A stretch of 64,000 nucleotides of DNA from Streptomyces coelicoflavus (lineage in GTDB: Bacteria; Actinomycetota; Actinomycetes; Streptomycetales; Streptomycetaceae). The translations under genes were made by a program, and so were the position numbers. Numbering within the stretch: position 1 is the stretch's first letter; the number at the start of each line of letters is the position of its first letter. This document shows positions 8,369 through 18,867 of the stretch, piece after piece. The notes beneath the pieces were generated by a model. It was not told the DNA's origin. It worked only from the letters and a program-made list of their open reading frames with translations, and did no database searches. The stretch spans positions 62,001-126,000 of the forward strand of contig NZ_BEWB01000013.1 of the NCBI RefSeq assembly GCF_003112555.1, written 5' to 3'.

Positions 8369-8392
8369 GCGTGTGCACGGTCCGCCGGGGCG

Positions 8393-9109
8393 TCAGTCCT
8401 CGCCGAGGTAGGCCTTGCGGACCGACTCGTCGTGGAGCAGGTCCCGGCCGCTGCCGGACAGGACGATGTTTCCGACCTCCATGACGTGGCCGTGGTCGGC
8501 CAGGGAGAGGGCCGCCTGGGCGTTCTGCTCGACGAGCAGGATCGTGGTGCCCTGGGACTTCAGCTCGGCGATGGTCGCCATGATCTTCTGCATCATGATC
8601 GGCGAGAGGCCCATGGAGGGTTCGTCGAGCATCAGCAGCTTGGGCTGGGACATCAGCGCGCGGCCCATGGCGAGCATCTGCTGCTCGCCGCCGGAGAGGG
8701 TGCCCGCGGCCTGCTTGCGGCGTTCCCCGAGGATGGGGAAGAGGTCGTACGCGTGCTGGATGTCCCTCTCGATGCCGGCCCGGTCGCTGCGCAGGAAGGC
8801 GCCGAGGCGCAGGTTGTCCTCGATCGTCATGCGCGGGAAGATGTGCCGGCCCTCGGGCGAGTGGGCGAGCCCCAGGGAGACGATCTGGTGGGCGGGGACC
8901 TTCTTGAGGGACTTGCCGCCGAACCTGATCTGGCCGCCGACCGGCTTGAGCAGCCCCGACAGGGTGCGCAGGGTCGTGGTCTTGCCCGCGCCGTTGGTGC
9001 CGATGAGGGTGACCACCTCGCCGGCGTCCACCTTGAACGAGATGCCTTTGACGGCCTCGATCTTGCCGTAGGCGACGCGGAGGTCCTCGACCTCGAGCAG
9101 TGCGGTCAT
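8393..9109 (-). CDS. livF: Branched-chain amino-acid ABC transporter, ATP-binding protein LivF
   Basis: The 238-residue ATPase shows Walker A (GTNGAGKTT), the signature LSGGEQQMLAMGRAL, Walker B (LLMLDEPSMGLSP) and a VEQNAQAAL switch region. The long EGRHIFPRMT stretch is characteristic of LivF rather than LivG. It powers import of leucine, isoleucine, valine or related amino acids. Its ATG overlaps the livG stop (ATGA), so it is the coupled last gene of the livKHMGF operon. Confidence 0.93.
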   Translation of the reverse strand: MTALLEVEDLRVAYGKIEAVKGISFKVDAGEVVTLIGTNGAGKTTTLRTLSGLLKPVGGQIRFGGKSLKKVPAHQIVSLGLAHSPEGRHIFPRMTIEDNLRLGAFLRSDRAGIERDIQHAYDLFPILGERRKQAAGTLSGGEQQMLAMGRALMSQPKLLMLDEPSMGLSPIMMQKIMATIAELKSQGTTILLVEQNAQAALSLADHGHVMEVGNIVLSGSGRDLLHDESVRKAYLGED

Positions 9110-10062
9110 CGGTCGTTCTCCTTGCCGGCCGCGGTGTCCGTGGTGGTGTCGGCCTCGGCGGTCTCCGCGGCTCCGGTGGCTTCCGCGGCTTGTGCCTGGG
9201 CGGCTTCGGCGGCCTCCACCTCGGCGGCCTCCGCGGCGCCGGGGTCGTCGGCGAGGGGCTCGCCGAGGTAGGCGGCGACGACGCGTTCGTCTCCCTGCAC
9301 CGTGGCGCTGTCGCCCTCGACGAGCTTCTCGCCCTGGACGAGCACGGCGACGCGGTCGCAGAGGTTGAAGATGAACCGCATGTCGTGCTCGATGACGAGG
9401 ACGGCGATGCCCTTGTCGCGGATGGCGAAGACCAGTTCCTCGGTGGCCCGCGTCTCCTGCGGGTTCATGCCGGCCGTCGGCTCGTCCAGGAGCAGCAGCC
9501 CCGGCTCGCTGGCCAGCGCGCGGGCGATCTCCAGCTTGCGCTGCTCGCCGTAGGGCAGGTTGCGGGCGAGATGGTCGGCCTTGGCGGCGAGTCCCACGAA
9601 CTCCAGGAGTTCCAGGGCGCGTTCCCGGGACGCCTTCTCCGCCCGGTGGAAGCCGGGGCCGCGCAGCACGGCCGACCAGAAGCCTTCCTTGGTCCGGGTG
9701 TGGCGGCCGACCAGCACGTTCTCCAGGACCGTCATGTTGGCGAACAGCCGGATGTTCTGGAAGGTGCGGGCGATGCCCGCGGCGGTCACCTTGAAGGACT
9801 TGGCCGGCAGCACCCGGTCCTTGTAGCGGACCTCGCCCTCGGTCGGGATGTAGAGGCCGGTCAGGCAGTTGAAGAAGGTCGTCTTGCCGGCGCCGTTGGG
9901 GCCGATCAGGCCGACGATCTCGCCGCTGTTCACGGTGAGGTCCACGCCGTTGACGGCGGTCAGTCCGCCGAAGCGCATCGTGACACCGCGTGCGTCGAGG
10001 ATGGTGGTGCCGGGGGCGGGGGCGCCCGGTGCGGTGTCCTTGGTGGTGGTGTCGGTGGTCAT
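9106..10062 (-). CDS. livG: Branched-chain amino-acid ABC transporter, ATP-binding protein LivG
   Basis: The protein has 318 residues. Walker A is GPNGAGKTTFFNCLTGLY, the signature region is NLPYGEQRKLEIARAL, Walker B is LLLLDEPTAGMNP, and VIEHDMRFIFNLCDRVAVL is the LivG-type switch. The last 50 or so residues are an Ala/Glu-rich low-complexity tail (repeated EAAEA, AQAQAAEA) that makes it longer than the usual 255-290; it is probably disordered. The ATG at 10062 overlaps the livM stop by a few bases in a different frame, and the gene shares ATGA with livF. Confidence 0.93.
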   Translation of the reverse strand: MTTDTTTKDTAPGAPAPGTTILDARGVTMRFGGLTAVNGVDLTVNSGEIVGLIGPNGAGKTTFFNCLTGLYIPTEGEVRYKDRVLPAKSFKVTAAGIARTFQNIRLFANMTVLENVLVGRHTRTKEGFWSAVLRGPGFHRAEKASRERALELLEFVGLAAKADHLARNLPYGEQRKLEIARALASEPGLLLLDEPTAGMNPQETRATEELVFAIRDKGIAVLVIEHDMRFIFNLCDRVAVLVQGEKLVEGDSATVQGDERVVAAYLGEPLADDPGAAEAAEVEAAEAAQAQAAEATGAAETAEADTTTDTAAGKENDR

Positions 10063-10067
10063 GGTGG

Positions 10068-11894
10068 TCAGGCCCCTGTCTTGCTCAGGACTGCGGGCGC
10101 TTCGTCCTCTTCGTGGAACTCCAGCTTCCGGCGCCGGTTGGCGATGAGACCCTCCGGGCGGAAGCGCATCAGCAGGACCAGCGCGAGTCCGAAGGCGAAG
10201 AGCTGGTAGTCGTCGAGGAACTGGAGCTTGTTGGGAATGAGGAAGAGCAGCGAGGCGCCGATGAGCGGGCCGGCGATGGTGCCCATGCCGCCCAGCACGA
10301 CCGCGGCGAGCAGGAAGGCCGAGTTGGGCGGGGTGGTGCCGGCGAAGAGGTACTGCTCGGGGGTGACGGTGTAGGTCACGTGTGCCTGGACGGTGCCGGC
10401 GAGTCCGGCCAGCGAGGCGCCGACGGCGAACGCGATCAGCTTGACGCGGAAGCCGTTGATGCCCATGGCGAGCGCGGCGGTCTCGTCCTCGCGGATGGCG
10501 ACCCAGGCGCGGCCGATGCGGGAGTCGCCGCTGCGCCGGAAGACGAGGACGACGACGGCCGTGATGACGAGCATCAGGAAGAAGTAGTTCGCGAACCGGC
10601 CGATGGTGAAGCCGCCGAACTCGTGCGCGATGCCGAGGTCGAAGCCGAGGACCTTGAGGTCGGGGATGGACGAGATGCCGTTGGAGCCGTTGGTGATGTC
10701 CGGGCCCGACGTGCCGTCCAGGTTGTTGGCGGTGATCCGGAAGATCTCGCCGAAGCCGAGCGTCACGATGGCCAGGTAGTCGCCGCGCAGCCGCAGGGTG
10801 GGGGCGCCGATGAGGACGCCGAAGACCAGGGAGGCGGCGGCGCCGACGAGGACGGCGCCCCAGAAGGGGAGGTGCAGGTCGAACGGGGAGCTGGGGGAGC
10901 CGGAGACCATGGAGGCGGCGTAGGCGCCGACACCGAGGAACGCGACGTAGCCGAGGTCCAGCAGACCGGCGAGGCCGACGACGATGTTCAGACCGAGGGC
11001 GACCGTGGCGAAGATGAGGATGTAGACGCCGATGGTGGCGTACTGGTCGTCGGACTGGGTGAAGGGGAAGCAGGCCGCCGCGATGAAGGCGCCGCAGACG
11101 GTGATGTTCTGGTGCCGTGCGGTGATCTCGGAGGCCTGGGCGATCAGGCCGGACTTGTTGAGGGCGGCGAAGCCGAAGCCGGCGGTGATGAGGAAGCCGA
11201 CGAAGAGCTCGTCGTACTCGGTCCCGATGCCGTAGGTGAAGACGAACAGGCCGGCGGCGAGGACGGCGACGATGATCAGGATCTCGGCGTAGGACGGCAG
11301 GGCGCGCACGGGGCGCGGGCTGCCGGAGGCGAAGGCCGCCTTGACGATCTGCCAGTTGTGCGCGCTGGTGTGCTTGAACCGCTCCCAGCCGGTGTCGTCC
11401 GGGTCGAACGGGTCGGGTTCGGGGCGCTCGACGGGCAGGGCGAGGGAGCCGAGCAGCGCGATCAGGGTGACGGCGGCGGCTATGTAGCCGCCGGGCTCCA
11501 GGTTGACGAGGCCGCCGAGTTGGGTGCTGATCGCGATGACCGTGTACCAGGCGGTGGCGAAGGCGGCGAGCGCGGCGAACCGGAGGGCCGCGTCGGCGCC
11601 GGCCGGCACGAGCCAGCGCAGCCCCTTGACGCCGTACGACGCGAGGCCGATGAGGGCGGTGAGGGCGCCGGCGACCAGCACCAGCACCTGGAGGCCGCCC
11701 GGGTAGCCGTAGACGGTGAGGTCGCCGGGGAACTCCGCGGTCCAGGTCCAGGCGAGGAAGGTGGAGACGACCGTGAGGACGCCGCCGCCGGTGGCGAGGG
11801 CGCGGCCGATGTGCGCGGGGATGCCGATGAGGCCGGACGCGTCGCCCGCGGCGGGGGCACCGGTGTTCTTCGGCGCGGTGGTCTGTGTGGTCAT
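10068..11894 (-). CDS. livM: Branched-chain amino-acid ABC transporter, permease LivM (extended)
   Basis: This permease has 608 residues against roughly 350-430 for most LivM proteins. The C-terminal 340 residues hold the family core, including LGLNIVVGLAGLLDLGYVAF, LRGDYLAIVTLGFGEI and the coupling region AWVAIREDETAALAMGI. The N-terminal 250 residues add several hydrophobic segments (for example VLTVVSTFLAWTWT and LVLVAGALTALIGLASYG) and a charged linker rich in Pro and Asp. It forms the membrane channel with LivH. It begins five bases after livH ends, so the two are coupled. Confidence 0.9.
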   Translation of the reverse strand: MTTQTTAPKNTGAPAAGDASGLIGIPAHIGRALATGGGVLTVVSTFLAWTWTAEFPGDLTVYGYPGGLQVLVLVAGALTALIGLASYGVKGLRWLVPAGADAALRFAALAAFATAWYTVIAISTQLGGLVNLEPGGYIAAAVTLIALLGSLALPVERPEPDPFDPDDTGWERFKHTSAHNWQIVKAAFASGSPRPVRALPSYAEILIIVAVLAAGLFVFTYGIGTEYDELFVGFLITAGFGFAALNKSGLIAQASEITARHQNITVCGAFIAAACFPFTQSDDQYATIGVYILIFATVALGLNIVVGLAGLLDLGYVAFLGVGAYAASMVSGSPSSPFDLHLPFWGAVLVGAAASLVFGVLIGAPTLRLRGDYLAIVTLGFGEIFRITANNLDGTSGPDITNGSNGISSIPDLKVLGFDLGIAHEFGGFTIGRFANYFFLMLVITAVVVLVFRRSGDSRIGRAWVAIREDETAALAMGINGFRVKLIAFAVGASLAGLAGTVQAHVTYTVTPEQYLFAGTTPPNSAFLLAAVVLGGMGTIAGPLIGASLLFLIPNKLQFLDDYQLFAFGLALVLLMRFRPEGLIANRRRKLEFHEEDEAPAVLSKTGA

Positions 11895-11899
11895 CGGTG

Positions 11900-12832
<933 letters not shown>

Positions 12833-12884
12833 CGCATGTCCTCCGAGACTTTCGGATAATCGACGGATGTGGCCGGATGCGAGT

Positions 12885-12920
12885 CCGCGCGGGGCGCCTG
12901 TGGAACAGCGCCCCGCGCGG
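12885..12920 (-). promoter_or_regulatory. Intercistronic stem-loop between livK and livH
   Basis: A perfect 13-bp inverted repeat (CCGCGCGGGGCGC / GCGCCCCGCGCGG) encloses a 10-base loop. It lies in the livK-livH spacer, the place where binding-protein operons commonly have an attenuating terminator or mRNA-stabilising hairpin that lets the binding protein be made in excess of the membrane parts. Confidence 0.75.
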
Positions 12921-12949
12921 CTCGTGGGCTGTGGTGCGGGTGTCCGGGG

Positions 12950-14188
12950 TCAGCCGGTGAAGGTGCCGGACTTCACGGAGCCCCACGCACCGTTCTCGAC
13001 GGCGTACACGGTGAGCTGCTTGTTGGTGGCGTCACCGAACTCGTCGAAGGAGACCTTGCCGGTCACACCGTCGAAGGAGACGTCCTGCATGGCGTCGACG
13101 ACCTTGGCCCGGGCGTCGCTGGGAAGCTTCCCGTCGTTGGCCTCGACGACCTTCTTGACGGCCTCGATGATCGCCCAGGCGGAGTCGTAGGAGTAGCCGC
13201 CGTACGCCTCGTAGGCCTCCTTGTATCCCTCGGCCTTGTAGTTCGCGACGAATTCCTTGGCGGAGGGGAGTTCCTCCACCGGGGCGCCGACGGAGGTCGC
13301 GAGGTCGCCGTTGCCGCTGGCGCCGGCGAGCTTGATGAAGTCGGCGCTGTAGATGCCGTCGCCGCCGACCAGCGGAATCTTGGCACCGGCGGCCTTGATC
13401 TGCTTGCTGAGCGGTCCGGCCTGCGGGTACTCGCCGCCGTAGTAGACGACGTCGGCGCCGGAGTTCTTGACCTTGGTGGCGACCGCGTTGAAGTCCTTGG
13501 TGTCCGGGTTGATGTGCTCGGTGCCGACCACCTTGCCGCCGAGCTTCTTGAACTCCTGGGTGAAGGTGGCGGCGAGGCCGGCGCCGTAGGTCTTCTTGTC
13601 GTCGATGACGAAGACCTTGCGCTTCTTGGAGTCGTTGTAGACGTACTGCGCGGCGAACGGACCCTGGATGGCGTCCGTGGTCGCGGTACGGAAGTACGAC
13701 TTGTACGGCCGGACCTTCTTGGTCTGCCAGTCCACACCCTGGGTGAGCGAGGGGTTGGTGTTGGCGGGGGAGACCTCGACCAGTTTGGCCGTGTCGAAGA
13801 CCTTCTGCATGGACTCGCCGACCGAGGAGTTCAGCGGACCCACGACGCCGAGGACCTTGTCGTTGGCGACGAACTTGGTGGCGTTCTGCTGGCCGACGGA
13901 GGGCTGGCCCTGGTCGTCGAGGGCCTCGACCTTGAAGGTGACGCCTTCGACGGTCTTCTCCTTGTTGGCAGTCTTGGCCGCGAGGTCCGCCGAGTTCTTG
14001 ATGCCGAGGCCGAGCGCGGACAGGTCGCCGGTCAGCGGGGCGTCGACGCCGATGACGACGGTGGTGCCACCGCCGCCGTTGCCGGAGTCCGAGCCGCCGC
14101 CGTCGTCGTCGCGCGAGCCGCAGGCGGTGAGGGTGAGCGCTCCCGCCGCCAGAGCGGCGGTGATGGCGATGAGCGAACGTTGACGCAC
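12950..14188 (-). CDS. livK: Branched-chain amino-acid ABC transporter, substrate-binding lipoprotein LivK
   Basis: The protein has 412 residues. I chose the GTG at 14188 because AAAGGA precedes it and it yields a clean lipoprotein signal (VRQRS, a hydrophobic stretch, then LTACGS with the lipobox Cys at about 23); the frame extends 77 residues further but that part is not signal-like. After a Gly/Asp/Ser linker comes a periplasmic-binding fold type I domain (VVIGVDAPLTGDLSALG, VLGVVGPLNSSVGESM, SPANTNPSLTQ). It captures the amino acid outside the membrane and hands it to LivHM. It is the first gene of the operon. Confidence 0.94.
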   Translation of the reverse strand: MRQRSLIAITAALAAGALTLTACGSRDDDGGGSDSGNGGGGTTVVIGVDAPLTGDLSALGLGIKNSADLAAKTANKEKTVEGVTFKVEALDDQGQPSVGQQNATKFVANDKVLGVVGPLNSSVGESMQKVFDTAKLVEVSPANTNPSLTQGVDWQTKKVRPYKSYFRTATTDAIQGPFAAQYVYNDSKKRKVFVIDDKKTYGAGLAATFTQEFKKLGGKVVGTEHINPDTKDFNAVATKVKNSGADVVYYGGEYPQAGPLSKQIKAAGAKIPLVGGDGIYSADFIKLAGASGNGDLATSVGAPVEELPSAKEFVANYKAEGYKEAYEAYGGYSYDSAWAIIEAVKKVVEANDGKLPSDARAKVVDAMQDVSFDGVTGKVSFDEFGDATNKQLTVYAVENGAWGSVKSGTFTG

Positions 14189-14475
14189 GATCAGTCCTTT
14201 CCCTGGCACGGCCGCTTCCCCGTGGAGGCGGTCGAGTCGAGCGCGAGGCCGAAATGACAATCCGACGGCGCGGTGACTGGCCGTGACTCTAAGCGTGTGT
14301 AGGGAAGGTGGAGGAGGGTCTGACTCAGGCTGTGACTCTCTTGTTATGACACCGGGTATTGCAGAGCGGTACTGGCTGGGAAGAAGGGCTGAATTCAGGC
14401 CGATTCGCCCTGTCCGCATGCTGAGAACCCGCAGGACCGACGGTGCGTGTTCAGGTGTCTGGGGCGTTTTGGTGA
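14189..14475. other. Intergenic region upstream of livK
   Basis: These 287 bases separate livK from the end of the next minus-strand gene. They hold the livK promoter region and AT-richer patches such as CTTGTTATGACACCGGGTATTGC near 14340. I see no gene, no clear operator and no strong hairpin. Confidence 0.5.
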
Positions 14476-15072
14476 TTACCTGGAAACGTTGCCGCAGGCG
14501 ACCGCAAGGGTTCGGGAGAGGTCCCGCGCATAGCGCGTCCCCAGGATGAAACTGTGCGCCTCTATTGCGCGCGCATTACGCAGCGTTACATCCAGGAAAG
14601 GGAGTCCGGGATTCCGGGGCGCTTTTTCACATTCCGTCACCCGGAGCGTGACAATGATCTTGCGGGCGGAATGCGATTTTGTCTGGAAAGGTGCCGCGGG
14701 GGAGGAGGTCGCCGACAGGCCGTCGTAGGGCTGGGTCAGCCGCGTCACGGTGACGGGCGGGCCCGACCGCACGCTCAGCAGCACCGTGAAGCTGAAGCCG
14801 TCGGCCGCGGCTCCGGGCGGGCCGGTCACCGGCGCCACGTAGACGAGGTCGATCGCCTGCGACGGGTAGGGCGGCGGGGGAGCGGGACGCGGCTGCGGCC
14901 GGCTCGCGTACAGGTAGCCGCCGCCCGCCAGGGCGACGAGGACGGTGGCGGAGGCGAGGACGGTCCGGCGGTGGCGCTCGTAGCGCAGGGCCAGCCGTCC
15001 GCGCGGCCGGGGCGGCGGTGTCTCCCGGACGAGGGTGTGCTCGCCGGGCTCGACGGGGCCCACGCCGCTCAT
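14476..15072 (-). CDS. Single-pass membrane protein of unknown function
   Basis: The protein has 198 residues. I chose the ATG at 15072 because it forms an ATGA overlap with the upstream lipoprotein gene; the open frame continues 17 codons further. The N terminus is cytosolic and rich in Arg/Pro, one membrane segment spans about residues 35-55 (TVLASATVLVALAGGGYLYA), and a beta-rich Pro/Thr domain outside contains two Cys (TECEKAP, LAVACGNVSR) that could form a disulfide. I recognise no family. Coupling to a small lipoprotein suggests a joint role at the cell surface. Confidence 0.7.
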   Translation of the reverse strand: MSGVGPVEPGEHTLVRETPPPRPRGRLALRYERHRRTVLASATVLVALAGGGYLYASRPQPRPAPPPPYPSQAIDLVYVAPVTGPPGAAADGFSFTVLLSVRSGPPVTVTRLTQPYDGLSATSSPAAPFQTKSHSARKIIVTLRVTECEKAPRNPGLPFLDVTLRNARAIEAHSFILGTRYARDLSRTLAVACGNVSR

Positions 15073-15497
15073 GACCGCCACGGACCGCGGCTCGGACCGC
15101 CGTCGCGGTACCTCTCGGTGCATGCCTCACGCGTCTGACGGCCGATCAACTCTTCGGCTGCGCGAACGCCTTGGGTCCGCTTAGCGGCCCGTGCCGCCTC
15201 CACGACCTGGCGCAGGATGTCGTACTGCCGGTTGGACAGTCCCATCGACTGATAGTCGCCGTACGGTTCGCCGCCGTCCAGCATCTCGTGCGCCCAGTAC
15301 CCGACGGCGCTCACGCACAACTCCGTGCCGGACAGGGGGCGCGGGGGCCCGGACGTCGCCGACGGCGCGGGCACGCTGTGCGCGGCACCGGCGGAAGCGC
15401 CCACCGGGTCACCGGAGCCGCCGCAGCCGGCGGCCGCGACGGCCATCACCAGCCCCAGTGCCGCCAGTCCCGGCCGGAGCACCCCTCCCCGTCCCAT
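15069..15497 (-). CDS. Small secreted lipoprotein of unknown function
   Basis: The protein has 142 residues and starts with a lipoprotein signal: MGRGG, a hydrophobic core, and the lipobox VAAAGCGG with Cys at about 25. A short Ser/Pro/Ala linker follows, then a helical domain with two more Cys (TELCVSAV and TREACTERY). No enzymatic motif is visible. It shares ATGA with the membrane protein downstream. Confidence 0.75.
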   Translation of the reverse strand: MGRGGVLRPGLAALGLVMAVAAAGCGGSGDPVGASAGAAHSVPAPSATSGPPRPLSGTELCVSAVGYWAHEMLDGGEPYGDYQSMGLSNRQYDILRQVVEAARAAKRTQGVRAAEELIGRQTREACTERYRDGGPSRGPWRS

Positions 15498-15537
15498 GGC
15501 CCGACGCTAGGGCGCGGGACGAGCGGGGGCAATGCCG

Positions 15538-15608
15538 CGGTCAGGAGTGCGCCCCGCGGTCAGGGGGCGTGCCACGGTTAGGGGGCGTGCCACGGTCAGG
15601 GGGTGCCG
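15538..15608. repeat. Four tandem 18-19 bp repeats
   Basis: The unit CGGTCAGGGGGCGTGCCA occurs as two near-perfect copies (15557-15574, 15575-15592) flanked by diverged copies at 15538 and 15593. It lies between the thioesterase end and the lipoprotein start, just upstream of the latter. Confidence 0.75.
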
Positions 15609-15692
15609 CGGACCCGTGGCGCGCGGGCCCGGGGCGCGCGGCACGAGGGTGCTGACGGGCCGTCACGGGGCCGCCGGGGGCGGGCGTACGGC

Positions 15693-16181
15693 TCAGCCCG
15701 CCTTGCCCGCCCCGGCCCCGTCGCCGGGGTTCACGTCCCGCAGCAGGCAGGTCAGCCGGGCGGTGCACACCCGGCGGTCCTGCTCGTCGCTGATCACGAC
15801 CTCGTACGTCGCCGTCGACCGCCCCCGGTGCACCGGCGTGGCCGCCCCGGTGACCAGGCCGGAGCGGACGCCGCGGTGGTGGGTGCAGTTCAGGTCGACA
15901 CCGACGGCGATCTTGGAGGCGCCGCCGTGCAGCATCGAGCCGACCGACCCGAGCGTCTCGGCCAGCACGGCCGAGGCGCCGCCGTGCAGCAGCCCGTAAG
16001 GCTGGGTGTTGCCCTCCACCGGCATGGTGCCGACGACCCGGTCGGCCGAGGCCGCCACGATCTGGACGCCCATGCGCGTCCCCAGGTGCCCGGCGGAGAA
16101 CAGGGCGGGCAGGTCGACGCCGAGCGCGGCGTACTCGTCGATGACCTCCTGCGGGAACTGCACCTGCTGCTGCTCGCCCAT
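15693..16181 (-). CDS. PaaI-like hot-dog fold thioesterase
   Basis: The protein has 162 residues. The hot-dog signature is clear: PYGLLHGGASAVLAETLGS on the central helix, with HGG and the following acidic residue characteristic of PaaI/ComA-type acyl-CoA thioesterases, and VDLNCTHHRGVRSG on the adjacent strand. These enzymes hydrolyse aromatic or aliphatic acyl-CoA, often to rescue stalled CoA adducts. Nothing nearby fixes the substrate. A perfect 11-bp terminator separates it from the molybdoprotein gene upstream. Confidence 0.85.
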   Translation of the reverse strand: MGEQQQVQFPQEVIDEYAALGVDLPALFSAGHLGTRMGVQIVAASADRVVGTMPVEGNTQPYGLLHGGASAVLAETLGSVGSMLHGGASKIAVGVDLNCTHHRGVRSGLVTGAATPVHRGRSTATYEVVISDEQDRRVCTARLTCLLRDVNPGDGAGAGKAG

Positions 16182-16221
16182 GGGCCGGCTCCGTTTCGTC
16201 GATCCGTCCGTGCGTCCGCCC

Positions 16222-16248
16222 GCCTGCCGGTCGCGGTGACCGGCAGGC
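16222..16248 (-). terminator. Terminator after the FdhF-like gene
   Basis: GCCTGCCGGTC and GACCGGCAGGC make an 11-bp perfect stem with the 5-base loop GCGGT. It lies downstream of the minus-strand molybdoprotein gene and upstream of the thioesterase. Confidence 0.8.
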
Positions 16249-16287
16249 TGCTTCGCATCGCTTCGCTTCGGTTAGCTGAGCAAACGC

Positions 16288-18567
<2,280 letters not shown>

Positions 18568-18640
18568 CGCGCGCTCCTTCGCTTACGCGTTGTGAAGTAG
18601 GTCTCCGATCCTCGCACGCGCCGGTCACGGCGAGGCTGCT

Positions 18641-18685
18641 CGGGGCGGGGCGGGGCGGGGCGGGGCGGGGCGGGGCGGGGCGGGG
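18641..18685. repeat. (CGGGG)9 pentanucleotide tract
   Basis: Nine uninterrupted CGGGG units. Runs of four G at a fixed spacing make this a strong candidate for G-quadruplex formation on the plus strand, and a likely slippage hot-spot. Confidence 0.9.
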
Positions 18686-18750
18686 CCGCAGGCAGTGCTT
18701 GCGCCGGCGGAACGAGGGCGAGCTAGTGGCGCCGGGCGGGAGCCGCGCCC

Positions 18751-18798
18751 GCAGGGGCGCGGGGAACGGCGCGACCAGCCACGACGCACCCGCAGCCG
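18751..18798. repeat. Dispersed Streptomyces intergenic repeat
   Basis: The segment contains AGGGGCGCGGGGAAC, GCGCGACCAGCCACGACG and CACCCGCAGCC, a word combination I recognise from many intergenic regions of Streptomyces chromosomes. The function is unknown. The identification rests on recall, not on a search. Confidence 0.55.
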
Positions 18799-18837
18799 GA
18801 GTGACCGCGCTGGTGCCACCGGCGATCGCGGCACCGG

Positions 18838-18860
18838 CTGTCAGTGCCACGTGGCAGGAT
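18838..18860 (+). promoter_or_regulatory. RecA-independent DNA-damage (PafBC-type) promoter of polA
   Basis: CTGTCAGTGCC, six bases, then CAGGAT. The -35 half differs from TTGTCAGTGGC at two positions and the -10 is one base from TAGGAT. The -10 ends 7 bases before the polA GTG, so the transcript is probably leaderless. Confidence 0.65.
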
Positions 18861-18867
18861 CGGTGTC

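Larger units (their letters stand above)
18568..18837. other. Divergent intergenic region, FdhF-like gene / polA
   Basis: Promoters for two divergent genes must lie here. The content is mainly repetitive: a (CGGGG)9 tract and a copy of a streptomycete intergenic repeat, both listed separately. I see no reading frame with convincing coding character. Confidence 0.5.
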
